A stretch of DNA of 64,000 bases from CBDIHP01 sp965279195 (lineage in GTDB: Bacteria; Planctomycetota; Planctomycetia; Isosphaerales; Isosphaeraceae). This document shows, piece by piece, positions 54,839 to 63,625 of the stretch. Numbering within the stretch: the stretch's first letter is position 1; every line of letters starts with the position of its first letter. The position numbers and the translations under genes were made by a program. Location of the stretch: the NCBI GenBank assembly GCA_965279195.1, contig CBDIHP010000042.1:62001-126000 (forward strand), read 5' to 3'. The notes under the pieces are model-generated. The model was given only the letters and a program-made list of their open reading frames with translations, was not told the DNA's origin and made no database searches.

Positions 54839-56140
54839 ATGCCGCTCTCCCGATGGATCGCTCCCTTGCTCCTCGGCTCGATCTTCGCCGGATCTCCCGC
54901 GCCCTCCGGGGCTCAGGAGATCCGCAAGATCAACGAGGAGGAATCCCAGGTCCCGCCTTATACCTTGCCCGACCCGCTCCTGCTCCCCCGGGGCCAGCGG
55001 GTCAAGGATGCCGCCGACTGGAATTCGCGAGGCCGCGCCGAGGTCCTGAACCTCTTCGAAACCCAGATGTTCGGCAAGATGCCGACCGCGAAGGTGAAGA
55101 TCGCCTCGCAGATCACCAGCAAGCCGACGCCCGTCATGGACGGCAAGGCGACGCGTCGGATCGTCCGGCTCTCCTTCGGAGATGGTCCCAACCCCCCGGC
55201 CATGGACCTGATGGTCTACGTCCCCGCGACGGCGCGGGGCAAGGTGCCGTTCTTCGTCGGCCTCAACTTCGGCGGCAACCACGCGGTCGCCCCCGACCCG
55301 AGAATCCCCCTGCCGACCGGCTGGTTCCGCGACACGCCCAACGGGGCCTACAAGAAGAACCGCGCAACCGAGGCCTCGCGCGGCGGCGAGCGGACGCGTT
55401 GGTCGGTCGACAAGGCCGTGGCCGCCGGCTACGGCGTGGCCACCGCGTACTACGGCGACCTCGACCCCGACTACGACGATGGCTACAGGAACGGCGTCCA
55501 CCCGCTGTTCGACCAACCCTCCTCCGGACCCCGTCCCCCGGACGCCTGGGGCGCCATCGGCGCCTGGGCCTGGGGCCTCAGCCGCGCCCTCGACTACGCC
55601 GGCACCACCGACGACCTTGACCCGACCCGGGCCATCGTCCACGGCCACTCCCGGCTCGGCAAGGCCGCCCTGTGGGCCGGCGCGACCGACCCGAGGTTCG
55701 CGATCGTTATCAGCAACGACTCCGGCTGCGGCGGGGCCGCGCTCAGCAAGCGGGTCTTCGGCGAGTCGGTCGCTCGCATCAACACCAGCTTCCCCCACTG
55801 GTTCTGCGGCAACTACAGGGCCTACAACGACCGCGAGGAGGCGATGCCCTTCGATCAGCACCAATTGATCGGACTCATCGCCCCCCGGCCCGTCCTCGTC
55901 TGCTCCGCGCAGGATGACGCCTGGGCCGACCCGAAGGGCGAATTCCTCGGCGCCGCCAAGGCCGATCCAATCTACAAACTCCTCGGCACCGATGGGATCG
56001 CCACCCAGGACATGCCGAGGGTCAACGAGCGGATCCTCAGCACCATCGGATACCACATGCGGCCCGGCAAGCACGACGTCCTCCCGGAAGACTGGGACGT
56101 CTGGATCGCCTTCGCCGACCGCCACCTCAAATCCCGCTGA
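54839..56140 (+). CDS. CE15-like secreted carbohydrate esterase
   Basis: A 433-residue secreted alpha/beta hydrolase. The signal peptide ends near S-G-A-Q. The nucleophile elbow G-H-S271-R-L-G-K-A-A-L-W-A is the hallmark of bacterial CE15 glucuronoyl esterases, and His412 lies in G-K-H-D-V-L. CE15 enzymes cleave 4-O-methyl-glucuronate esters linking lignin and xylan. The acid residue (Asp or Glu near 285-340) is not certain by eye. It starts 16 bases after the DUF1501 gene with GGAG seven bases upstream, so it is part of the same operon. Confidence 0.82.
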   Translation: MPLSRWIAPLLLGSIFAGSPAPSGAQEIRKINEEESQVPPYTLPDPLLLPRGQRVKDAADWNSRGRAEVLNLFETQMFGKMPTAKVKIASQITSKPTPVMDGKATRRIVRLSFGDGPNPPAMDLMVYVPATARGKVPFFVGLNFGGNHAVAPDPRIPLPTGWFRDTPNGAYKKNRATEASRGGERTRWSVDKAVAAGYGVATAYYGDLDPDYDDGYRNGVHPLFDQPSSGPRPPDAWGAIGAWAWGLSRALDYAGTTDDLDPTRAIVHGHSRLGKAALWAGATDPRFAIVISNDSGCGGAALSKRVFGESVARINTSFPHWFCGNYRAYNDREEAMPFDQHQLIGLIAPRPVLVCSAQDDAWADPKGEFLGAAKADPIYKLLGTDGIATQDMPRVNERILSTIGYHMRPGKHDVLPEDWDVWIAFADRHLKSR

Positions 56141-56190
56141 CCCGAACCGGGGTCGGCCTCTCCCACCCGACGTTTGACAGGACACCAACG

Positions 56191-56730
56191 ATGATGTTCA
56201 CCCGCCCACGCAACGTCGCGCTGGCCCTCGCCCTCGGCGTGATGACCGCCGGCCCGGCGTTCGCCGACGCGCAGGACGACAAGGCCGCGCTCGAGGTGCA
56301 GAAGCTCGGCGGCCGCGTCGACCGCGACGACAAGGCCCCCGGCAAGCCCGTCCTGACCATCAACTTCGCCACCACCCCCGCCGACGACAACGCCCTCGGC
56401 CTCGTGACCGGCCTCACGAAGATCAACAAGCTCACCCTCAACGGCACGAAGGTCACCGACGCCGGCCTGGCCAAGCTCAAGGGCCTTTCGAGCCTCAAGA
56501 AGCTCTACGCCGTCGACACCAAGCTCACCGACGCCAGCCTCGCCCACATCAAGGAACTCAAAGGTCTTCAGATCCTCAGCCTCGTCGGCACCGGCATCAC
56601 CGACGCCGGCCTCGACCAGCTCAAGGATCTGAAGGACCTCAAGGAACTCTACCTCTACGGCACCAAGGTCACCCCCGAAGGCATCAAGAAGCTCCAGGCT
56701 GCCCACCCCAAGCTCAAGATCGACAAGTAA
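56191..56730 (+). CDS. secreted leucine-rich-repeat protein
   Basis: A 179-residue protein with a signal peptide (A-F-A-D-A near 27) and about five leucine-rich repeats of the L-x-x-L-x-L-x-G-T-x-I-T-D-A-G-L type, each 23-26 residues. These make a short curved solenoid, typical of protein or ligand binding. It closes the operon, 50 bases after the esterase. Similar short LRR proteins are common in planctomycetes; partner unknown. Confidence 0.83.
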   Translation: MMFTRPRNVALALALGVMTAGPAFADAQDDKAALEVQKLGGRVDRDDKAPGKPVLTINFATTPADDNALGLVTGLTKINKLTLNGTKVTDAGLAKLKGLSSLKKLYAVDTKLTDASLAHIKELKGLQILSLVGTGITDAGLDQLKDLKDLKELYLYGTKVTPEGIKKLQAAHPKLKIDK

Positions 56731-56774
56731 GGTGGGCACCGCTCACCACAACATTTGACGACCTGAAAACATCC

Positions 56775-56820
56775 ACGCCCGCCGCATTCACCAGTCAATG
56801 CGGCGGGCGTTTGCATTTTC
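56775..56820. terminator. bidirectional terminator between LRR gene and pdxH
   Basis: A perfect 14-bp stem (56775-56788 with 56797-56810) with an 8-base loop, followed by TTGCATTTT on the plus strand. It sits between convergent genes and may serve both. Confidence 0.85.
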
Positions 56821-56822
56821 CA

Positions 56823-57464
56823 TCAGGGCGACAACCTCTCCACCACCCAGATCCCGCCCGCCACCCGATACCTCAGCCGGTCATGCAATCGGCTCGGCCG
56901 CCCCTGCCAGAACTCGAACATATGAGGGACAAGCCGATATCCCCCCCAGTGCGGCGGACGGGGGATCGGCCCCTCGCCGTACTGCGAGGCCAGTTCCTTG
57001 AGCCGATCCTCCAGCGCCTCGCGTCCCGGCACCACCGCGCTCTGCACCGACGACCACGCCCCCAGCCGCGACCCCCTCGGCCGGTTCTGATAGTAGTCGT
57101 CCGACTCCGCCTCCGATACCTTCTCGACCGTCCCCTCCAGCCGCACCTGACGTTCCAGGTCCGGCCAGAAGAACACCAGCGCCGCCTTCGGATTCCCCGC
57201 GATCTCCCGCCCCTTGCGGCTCAGGTAGTTGGTAAAGAACGTCATTCCCCTGTCATCGAGCCCCTTCATCAAGACGATCCGCGCCGACGGTTGCCCATCG
57301 GCATCCACCGTGGCCAGCGTCATCGCGTTCGGCTCCGGTACCTCCGCCTTCAAGGCCTCATCGAACCACCTCCCGAACTGCTCGAACGGTCTCGATGCCG
57401 CGTTCGACTCCAGCAGCTCGGCCTTGGTGTATTCCTGCCTCAAGTCCTGAATCGACTGCGTCAT
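56823..57464 (-). CDS. pdxH: pyridoxamine 5'-phosphate oxidase
   Basis: A 213-residue FMN enzyme making pyridoxal 5'-phosphate from pyridoxine- or pyridoxamine-phosphate, the last step of the PLP pathway. Length is standard. FMN-binding R-I-V-L-M-K-G is near 62-68, and the family signature E-F-W-Q-G-R-P-S-R-L-H-D-R lies near the C-terminus. It stands alone on the minus strand; the ATG at 57464 opens into the normal N-terminus. The kynureninase and methyltransferase genes in the window use or precede PLP-type chemistry but are not linked by position. Confidence 0.93.
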   Translation of the reverse strand: MTQSIQDLRQEYTKAELLESNAASRPFEQFGRWFDEALKAEVPEPNAMTLATVDADGQPSARIVLMKGLDDRGMTFFTNYLSRKGREIAGNPKAALVFFWPDLERQVRLEGTVEKVSEAESDDYYQNRPRGSRLGAWSSVQSAVVPGREALEDRLKELASQYGEGPIPRPPHWGGYRLVPHMFEFWQGRPSRLHDRLRYRVAGGIWVVERLSP

Positions 57465-57563
57465 GACTCATCCCGTCGTGAACCGCGTCGTACCCGATCG
57501 TTACGATTCCCCGCATTGTATCCGCCGCACATCCCCCTGGCGACCGCCCGATGCGTTGGGCGA

Positions 57564-57707
57564 GAGTCTCCAGACCGCGCCTCAAACCTACGACGCGCCC
57601 TACCACAGGACCAGGTCTCCAGACCCGGTCCCTGGCCCGATTATTTCGGTCTGGAGACCCGGTTCGGTCGCCTCCTTCGATCACCGCGGGGCGGGGTCCT
57701 GAGACCC
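57564..57707 (+). repeat. GTCTCCAGACC inverted repeats
   Basis: Three copies of GTCTCCAGACC or its complement. 57566-57576 is alone; 57614-57625 and 57648-57659 form a 12-bp hairpin with a 22-base loop; 57694-57707 is a shorter GGGTC/GACCC hairpin. They fill most of the 305-base gap between pdxH and the OsmC gene. Apart from these I see nothing in this gap. Confidence 0.65.
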
Positions 57708-57769
57708 GCGCCCAGCGCTCGATGACCCAAGTTAGATCATTATCTGCGGGTCTTTACTAATTGATGATA

Positions 57770-58288
57770 TCAGCCAATGCCGTTGAGGCGTAATTCGGTC
57801 GTCAGCTCCGTGGGGGTCTTCAAGGTCTGGAACACGACGCAGTACCGCTCGACCAGTCGGACGAGCGTCTCGACCTGCTCGCGGGGGGCGTCGGTGTCCA
57901 GTTCGAAGCGGATCGCGACCGAACGGAACCCGACGGGGGTCTCCTTGCTCACCCCCAGCGTGCCCCGGAAGTCGAGCGTCCCCTCGGCCACGACTTTCGC
58001 TTTCCGCAGGGGGATCGCCATCGCCGTCGCGACCGCGCCGAGGGTCACGCCCGCGCAGCCGACGAGCGCCTCCAGGAGCATCTCGGCGGAGCAGGCCCAC
58101 GAACCGTCGCCGCCGGTGGCGGGGTGGAGCCCGGCGTTGACGGTCCCGTGATTGGCCTCGATCCGGCAACTGACGGAATCGACCACCACCGTCCCCTCCG
58201 CCCTGAGGGTCGCCAGGGCCGACTCGGGGGCGTCGCGATACTTCGCCTTGAGGGGAGTCTGGAGCGCCTTGAGTTCGTCCGCGTTCAT
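57770..58288 (-). CDS. OsmC-family protein
   Basis: A 172-residue OsmC/Ohr-fold protein. The two redox Cys are C78 in V-G-C-A-G and C150 in R-Y-C-V-V-F, the pair used for peroxide reduction by this family. It most resembles the general OsmC/YhfA branch, not Ohr. The ATG at 58288 is chosen as the first start in the coherent part; a longer frame to 58492 is not supported. It is divergent from the M61 gene. Role: organic hydroperoxide or reactive-sulfur detoxification, not decided. Confidence 0.85.
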   Translation of the reverse strand: MNADELKALQTPLKAKYRDAPESALATLRAEGTVVVDSVSCRIEANHGTVNAGLHPATGGDGSWACSAEMLLEALVGCAGVTLGAVATAMAIPLRKAKVVAEGTLDFRGTLGVSKETPVGFRSVAIRFELDTDAPREQVETLVRLVERYCVVFQTLKTPTELTTELRLNGIG

Positions 58289-58540
58289 GAGGGCCTCGAT
58301 TCGTGTGCGAGCGTCCGCCCCCAGGGTAGCGGCATCGTCCTCGATCGCAAAGCCTCGACCGGCCCCATGGATTGCTGCCCTTGGAGCCCCTCGACGGGAA
58401 CGTCGCGACCGCGGAGACCTTTCCGGGTGGCTGGGACGTTTATGGCGGCGAGCGATGCTGTTACGCTGTGTCGGGCCGGGGCTCGATCTCATCGCCAGGG
58501 CATCCCCGGCCCGACGCTTCGAACCCCACCCGAGGGCCCG

Positions 58541-60388
58541 ATGCTCCCAAGGCTCCGCCTCCTCCTCGCCACCGGAATCCTCCTCGCAATGTCAGCCACA
58601 ACCACCGTCGCCGCCGACGCCGCCCCGATCCGATACCAGGTCCGCATCGCCAACCCGTCGAGCCACTACCTCGCCGTCGAGGCCGAGGTCCCGACCGGGG
58701 GCGCGGCCGAGGTCGAGCTGTTTATGCCCGTCTGGACCCCGGGCTCGTACCTCGTCCGCGAGTTCGCCCGCAACGTCGAGGAGGTCACGGCCGACGCAGG
58801 GCCTGGCAAGCTGCTGGCCGTCGCCAAGTCGCGCAAGAACCGCTGGAAAGTGGCCACCGGCGGGGCCGCCACCGTCCACGTCCGCTACCGCGTCTACTGC
58901 CGCGAGCTCTCCGTCCGGACGAGCTGGGCCGACGAGGATTTCGCCCTGATCAATGGGTCGTCGGTCTTCCTCTCGGTCGTCGGCCAGGGCATGAACCGTC
59001 CGCACGAGGTCCGGCTGGAGATCCCCGCGCGCTGGAAGAAATCGATCAGCGGGCTGGTTCCGATCGCCGGTCAGCCGCACGCGTACAGGGCGTCGGATTT
59101 CGATACGCTGGTGGATTCGCCGATCCTGGCGGGCAACCCGGCGGTCTATGAGTTCCAGGTCGACGGCAAGCCGCATTACCTCGTCAACGAGGGCGAAGGC
59201 GGCATCTGGGACGGGCCGGCGTCGGCGAAGGATGTCGAGGCGATCGTCAAGGAGCAGCTCCGGTTCTGGGGCTCGCTACCCTATGATCGTTATGTGTTCA
59301 TCAACTTGCTGACCGAGACCCGCGGCGGGCTGGAGCACAAGAACTCGACCGTGCTCATGGCCAGCCGCTGGGCGCAGAGGCACAGGAAGAAATATGTGTC
59401 TTGGTTGAATCTCGTCTCGCACGAGTTCTTCCACGTCTGGAACGTCAAGCGGCTCCGCCCGGTCGAACTCGGGCCGTTCGACTACGAGAACGAGAACCAC
59501 ACCCGGTCGCTCTGGGTCGCCGAGGGCCTGACGGAATACTACGGCCGGCTGTTCACCCGGCGCACGGGCTTGATGAGCGTCGAGGAATACCTCGCGGGCG
59601 ACCCGCTCTCCAGCAACCCCGACAAGCCGCTCGGCGACATCGAGGACCTGCAAACCACACCGGGCCGGCTGGCCCAGCCGTTGGAGAATTCCTCGTATGA
59701 TGCCTGGATCAAGTATTACCGCCCCGATGAGAACTCGGCCAACTCGGGCGTGAGCTATTACACCAAGGGCGCCGTCGTCGGCTTCCTGCTCGACGGCGAG
59801 ATCCGCAAGGCCACCGGCGGCAAGAAGTCGCTCGACGACGTCATGCGCCTGGCGTACAGCCGCTACGCCGGCGAGAAGGGCTACACCTCGGCCGAGTTCA
59901 AGGCCGTGGCGCAGGAAGTCGCCGGGAAGGACCTGTCGGGATTCTTCAAGCATGCCCTCGAAACCACCGAGGAACTCGACTACGCCGGGTCGCTCTCGAC
60001 CTTCGGCCTCCGCTTCCCGCCGCCCAAGCCGGAGACGAGCACCAAGGCGTGGATCGGTGTCGGCACCAAGGGCGAAGGCGGGGCGCTGGTCGTCGCGTCG
60101 GTCCGTCGCGGATCCCCGGGTGCGGACGCGGGCCTGAACGTCGGCGACGAGATCCTGGCCATCGACGACTATCGGGTCCGGCCCGAGCAGCTCAACGCCC
60201 GCCTGGAGCACTACCGGCCCGACGAGTCGGTGACGCTGCTGATCGCCAGGCGGGAGCGGTTGGTGAAGCTGCCCCTCAAGTTCGGGCGAGAGCCGTCGAC
60301 CTCGTGGAAGCTGGAGCTTGACCCCGACGCGGGCCCGGCGGCCCAGGCCGAGCGGTCGAAGTGGCTCAACGCTCCGGCTCCGAAATGA
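58541..60388 (+). CDS. M61-family peptidase with C-terminal PDZ domain
   Basis: A 615-residue secreted metallopeptidase. A signal peptide (about 25 residues) is followed by an N-terminal beta domain, the catalytic domain with H294-E-F-F-H298 and E328 in A-E-G-L-T-E-Y-Y as the third zinc ligand, and a PDZ domain at about 505-580 (G-A-D-A-G-L-N-V-G-D-E-I). The layout matches glycyl aminopeptidase-like M61 proteins. It would cleave peptides in the periplasm. GAGGG lies upstream of ATG 58541. Its 3' end overlaps the transporter gene by 23 bases in opposite orientation. Confidence 0.9.
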   Translation: MLPRLRLLLATGILLAMSATTTVAADAAPIRYQVRIANPSSHYLAVEAEVPTGGAAEVELFMPVWTPGSYLVREFARNVEEVTADAGPGKLLAVAKSRKNRWKVATGGAATVHVRYRVYCRELSVRTSWADEDFALINGSSVFLSVVGQGMNRPHEVRLEIPARWKKSISGLVPIAGQPHAYRASDFDTLVDSPILAGNPAVYEFQVDGKPHYLVNEGEGGIWDGPASAKDVEAIVKEQLRFWGSLPYDRYVFINLLTETRGGLEHKNSTVLMASRWAQRHRKKYVSWLNLVSHEFFHVWNVKRLRPVELGPFDYENENHTRSLWVAEGLTEYYGRLFTRRTGLMSVEEYLAGDPLSSNPDKPLGDIEDLQTTPGRLAQPLENSSYDAWIKYYRPDENSANSGVSYYTKGAVVGFLLDGEIRKATGGKKSLDDVMRLAYSRYAGEKGYTSAEFKAVAQEVAGKDLSGFFKHALETTEELDYAGSLSTFGLRFPPPKPETSTKAWIGVGTKGEGGALVVASVRRGSPGADAGLNVGDEILAIDDYRVRPEQLNARLEHYRPDESVTLLIARRERLVKLPLKFGREPSTSWKLELDPDAGPAAQAERSKWLNAPAPK

Positions 60389-61331
60389 TCCGCTCATCCT
60401 GTTCCTCGGGCTCGATCCGGCCGCGTCGCAGCGACAGCCACACGGCCGGCGAGAGCACCAGCAGGATCCCCACGACGCTCAGTGCGGGGAACCGCCGATC
60501 CCAGAGGAGCACGTCGAACGCCAGCGCGAATACGACCTGGCTGAGCCCGATGACCGACAGCCGCGTGGGCGGGCCCGAGGCGTAGGCCCGGGTGAGGCAG
60601 AGCTGACCGACCGTGCCGCTCATCCCCACGCCTAGCAGCATGAGCAGGGTCCAGGGCTCCCAGGTCGAGGACGGGATCGCGCGTCCTTGCGCCAGCATGA
60701 AGGCGCTCGTGATGAGGGTGGCCACGCCCGAGAAGTGGGCCACGACCGCCCTCGGATCCACATCCTTGAGCTTGTGAAGGCCGAGCATGGCGAAGCAGGT
60801 GGCGACGGCCCCGAGCAGGGCGATGCCGACGGCGAAGCTGTCGCCCGTCAGCTCGGGCCGCTGCATCAGGATCACGCCGACGATCCCGCACGCCACGCCG
60901 ATCAGGTCCACCGCCCTGGGGCTGCGGCCGACGATGACGGCGGTCGCCAGGACGATCCAGATAGGATACGTATTGGCAAGCGTGAGCGCGTCGCCGATCG
61001 GCAGCCGGGTCATCGAGTAGAAGTTGCAGAAGAGGCTGAACGTCCCGGCCAGGCTGCGCTGCCAGAGCGTCGGCGGGTCGAAGACCACGAGCCGGACGCG
61101 GCCGATCGAGGCGAGCGTCAGGGCCGTGACGAACATCAACAGAGCCCGGCAGAGGGCGATCAGGAGCCAGGGGCAGCGGTCGCCGATCGCGTGGGTGAAC
61201 GCCCCCATGAGCGCGAAGAAGACGGCCCCGGTGAGCATCCAGAGGCCGGGGCCGACGCGGCGGGAGGTCGTGCCGTCGGGGTCGTCGGGCATGAGACGCG
61301 TCGAGATCCTTTCGCGCGAGGGTTTGAGCAT
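60366..61331 (-). CDS. EamA/DMT-family transporter
   Basis: A 321-residue inner-membrane protein with about ten membrane helices in two EamA repeats, ending in an acidic/basic tail. It belongs to the drug/metabolite transporter superfamily, which exports or imports small metabolites; substrate unknown. The start ATG at 61331 shares a base with the upstream SDR stop (TGATG), so translation is coupled. An internal ATG at 61292 would remove 13 residues. It may carry the product or substrate of the SDR enzyme. Confidence 0.87.
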   Translation of the reverse strand: MLKPSRERISTRLMPDDPDGTTSRRVGPGLWMLTGAVFFALMGAFTHAIGDRCPWLLIALCRALLMFVTALTLASIGRVRLVVFDPPTLWQRSLAGTFSLFCNFYSMTRLPIGDALTLANTYPIWIVLATAVIVGRSPRAVDLIGVACGIVGVILMQRPELTGDSFAVGIALLGAVATCFAMLGLHKLKDVDPRAVVAHFSGVATLITSAFMLAQGRAIPSSTWEPWTLLMLLGVGMSGTVGQLCLTRAYASGPPTRLSVIGLSQVVFALAFDVLLWDRRFPALSVVGILLVLSPAVWLSLRRGRIEPEEQDERIISEPER

Positions 61332-62104
61332 CAGATCATGGTCGAGGAGAAGCCGCCGTCGACCGGCACCGCGACGCCCGTGACGTAGTCGCTGGCCTTG
61401 CTCGCCAGCCAGACGGCCGTGCCGGCGATCTCGTCCGGGTGGCCCCAGTGCCCGGCCGGGATCCTCGCGAGGACCTTCTCGTGCATCCCCTCGATCTGGC
61501 GCCGGGCGCCCTGCGTCAGTTCGGTGTCGAACCAGCCGGGGAGGATCGCGTTGACCTGGATGTTGTCGGCCGCCCAGGCCAGGGCGAGGCTCTTGGTGAA
61601 CTGGACCACGCCCCCCTTGGTCGCCGCGTAGGCCGAGGCGAAGCTGGCCCCGAAGATCGAGGTCATGCTGCCGATATTGATGATCTTCCCGCCGCCGACC
61701 CCTTTGAGCGACGGATAGGCCGCCTTCGACAGCAGGAAGACGCTCGACAGGTTGATCTCCAGCACCTGATGCCAGTCGTCGATCGTGAGGTCGTGTGGCT
61801 GTTTGCGGATGTTGATGCCGGCGTTGTTCACCAGGATGTCGAGCCGGCCGAACGTGGCCAGCGTCTCGGCAATCGCACGTTCGGCGTCGGCTGGGTTGGT
61901 GACGTCGGCCACGATCGCCAGGGTCTCGACGCCGAACTCGGCCCTGACCTGTTCGGCGGCCTCGCGGGTCTTCTCGGGCTTGCGGCCGAGGACGGCGACC
62001 TTCGCGCCGGCGCGAGCGAGCCCTCGCGAGATGCCCAGGCCAATGCCGCCGTTGCCGCCTGTCACGAGGGCGACCTTGCCGGTGAGGTCGAAGGGGTTGG
62101 TCAT
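61331..62104 (-). CDS. short-chain dehydrogenase/reductase
   Basis: A 257-residue classical SDR. The coenzyme motif T-G-G-N-G-G-I-G is at 15-22, N-N-A-G at 93-96, and the catalytic set is Ser146, Tyr159 and Lys163 (S-A-Y-A-A-T-K). It most resembles gluconate 5-dehydrogenase/2-deoxy-D-gluconate 3-dehydrogenase or FabG-like enzymes, so a sugar-acid or keto substrate is plausible. The following transporter start overlaps its stop. It is divergent from the aminopeptidase. Confidence 0.9.
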   Translation of the reverse strand: MTNPFDLTGKVALVTGGNGGIGLGISRGLARAGAKVAVLGRKPEKTREAAEQVRAEFGVETLAIVADVTNPADAERAIAETLATFGRLDILVNNAGINIRKQPHDLTIDDWHQVLEINLSSVFLLSKAAYPSLKGVGGGKIINIGSMTSIFGASFASAYAATKGGVVQFTKSLALAWAADNIQVNAILPGWFDTELTQGARRQIEGMHEKVLARIPAGHWGHPDEIAGTAVWLASKASDYVTGVAVPVDGGFSSTMI

Positions 62105-62264
62105 GGTCGAGGGTCGGGAGGGAGTGGCGGGACGGGGGCACTCGGACGGTTCCTGAGCGTACAGCCGCCCGCCCCGGGGGGCAACCCCGGTTGTCCTCGG
62201 CGGCGGATTCGGGGACGATGGCGACCGTCCGTGGAGATTATTCCGATCAAGAAGGGATGATGCG

Positions 62265-63380
62265 ATGGCCGATTCGCGCTGGGAGACGCTCGCGGAGATT
62301 CTGGTGCAGCACTCGACGAGGCTCGGGCCCGACGACCGGCTCCTGATCGAGTGCTTCGACGCCGAGGACACGACCCTGGCCCGGCAAATCGTCCGGAAGG
62401 CGACGGCCCGGGGGGCGACGGTCCTGGTCGAGACCAAGGACACGAGGGTGGTCCGCGAGCTGATCCGCCGGGGCAACGCGGCCTCGATGGAACTCTGGGG
62501 CCGCGTCGAGAGGGCCCGGATGGAGCAGCTGACCGCCTACATCGCCCTGCGCGGGTCGCGGAACATCAGCGAGATGTTCGACGTCCCATCGGAAAAGATG
62601 AACCTCTTCAACGATCACGTCCAGCGCCCGGTGCACTTCGATTGCCGGATCAAGTCGACGAAGTGGTGCGTCCTCCGCCTCCCCGGCCCCGGCATGGCCC
62701 AGCAGGCCGGCATGAGCACCGAGGCGTTCGAGGACTTCTACTTCGACGCCTGCTGCGTGGATTATCCCCGGCTGGCGAAGGCCCTCAGGCCGCTGGTCGA
62801 TCGCATGAACGCCGCGCGTGATGTTCACATCACGGGGCCGGGGACGGATCTGCGGTTCTCGATCGAAGGCATCCCCGTGATCCCCTGCGCCGGCGAGATG
62901 AACATCCCTGACGGCGAGGTCTTCACCGCCCCGGTCCGGGATTCGGTCCAGGGGCACGTCACGTTCAACGCCCCGACCATCTACCAGGGGGCGTCGTTCG
63001 ACGGGATCCGCCTGGAGTTCAAGGACGGCCGGATCGTCAAGGCCGACTGCGCCGGCGGCGACTCCGAGCGGCTGCGCCGGATCTTCGAGAGCGACGAGGG
63101 GGCGTCGTACATCGGCGAGTGGTCGATCGGGTGCAATCCAAGGGTGTTGAAGCCCATGCGCGACATCCTCTTCGATGAGAAGATCGCCGGCAGCTTCCAC
63201 TTCACCCCCGGCAACGCCTACGACGAGGCCGACAACGGCAATCGCTCCAAGATCCACTGGGACCTCGTCCAGATCCAGCGCGAGGACTTCGGCGGCGGCA
63301 CCATCGCGTTCGACGGCGTGCCGATCCGGGTCAACGGCCTGTTCGTCCCCGACGACCTCAAGGCCCTCGACCCCGAGTGA
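62265..63380 (+). CDS. M29-family aminopeptidase
   Basis: A 371-residue metalloaminopeptidase of the thermophilic aminopeptidase family (AmpS/AmpT). The metal-site blocks are visible: G-E-M-N-I-P-D-G-E-V-F near 210, an Asp/Glu block E-G-A-S-Y-I-G-E near 282 and the C-terminal His/Asp blocks H-F-T-P-G-N-A and S-K-I-H-W-D. It removes N-terminal residues from peptides in the cytoplasm. GAAGGGA lies seven bases before ATG 62265. A terminator-like hairpin follows. Confidence 0.9.
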   Translation: MADSRWETLAEILVQHSTRLGPDDRLLIECFDAEDTTLARQIVRKATARGATVLVETKDTRVVRELIRRGNAASMELWGRVERARMEQLTAYIALRGSRNISEMFDVPSEKMNLFNDHVQRPVHFDCRIKSTKWCVLRLPGPGMAQQAGMSTEAFEDFYFDACCVDYPRLAKALRPLVDRMNAARDVHITGPGTDLRFSIEGIPVIPCAGEMNIPDGEVFTAPVRDSVQGHVTFNAPTIYQGASFDGIRLEFKDGRIVKADCAGGDSERLRRIFESDEGASYIGEWSIGCNPRVLKPMRDILFDEKIAGSFHFTPGNAYDEADNGNRSKIHWDLVQIQREDFGGGTIAFDGVPIRVNGLFVPDDLKALDPE

Positions 63381-63413
63381 GGTCCCCATCCGTCTTCGTC
63401 CGCCTCCCCATTC

Positions 63414-63458
63414 CAAGGCCAGTCGCCCCGCCCGGGTCGGCTGGCCTTGCCCGTTTTC
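63414..63458 (+). terminator. stem-loop after the aminopeptidase gene
   Basis: A 9-bp stem (CAAGGCCAG, 63414-63422, with CTGGCCTTG, 63441-63449) and an 18-base loop, followed by CCCGTTTT. Confidence 0.6.
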
Positions 63459-63535
63459 CGGGAGCCGATTACATTCCTGACTGAATCGGTCGACTCAATC
63501 TCGACTATCATTACTAAAAAGATCGAGTTTTGATC

Positions 63536-63564
63536 TTGACCAATCCGATCAGATCAGGGAATAT
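63536..63564 (+). promoter_or_regulatory. candidate promoter for the terminal lipoprotein gene
   Basis: TTGACC at 63536-63541, a 17-base spacer and GAATAT at 63559-63564 in an AT-rich stretch. The leader would be about 55 bases. Confidence 0.45.
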
Positions 63565-63625
63565 TCGTCCCCATTGAGGCGGCGAGGCGTTACCTCGCGA
63601 GTTGAACCCCGCTCTTGAGTGACCC

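Noticed and set aside
57564..57707. A short CRISPR-like array
   Set aside because: The repeats are palindromic, unevenly spaced and few, with no spacers of constant length and no cas genes.
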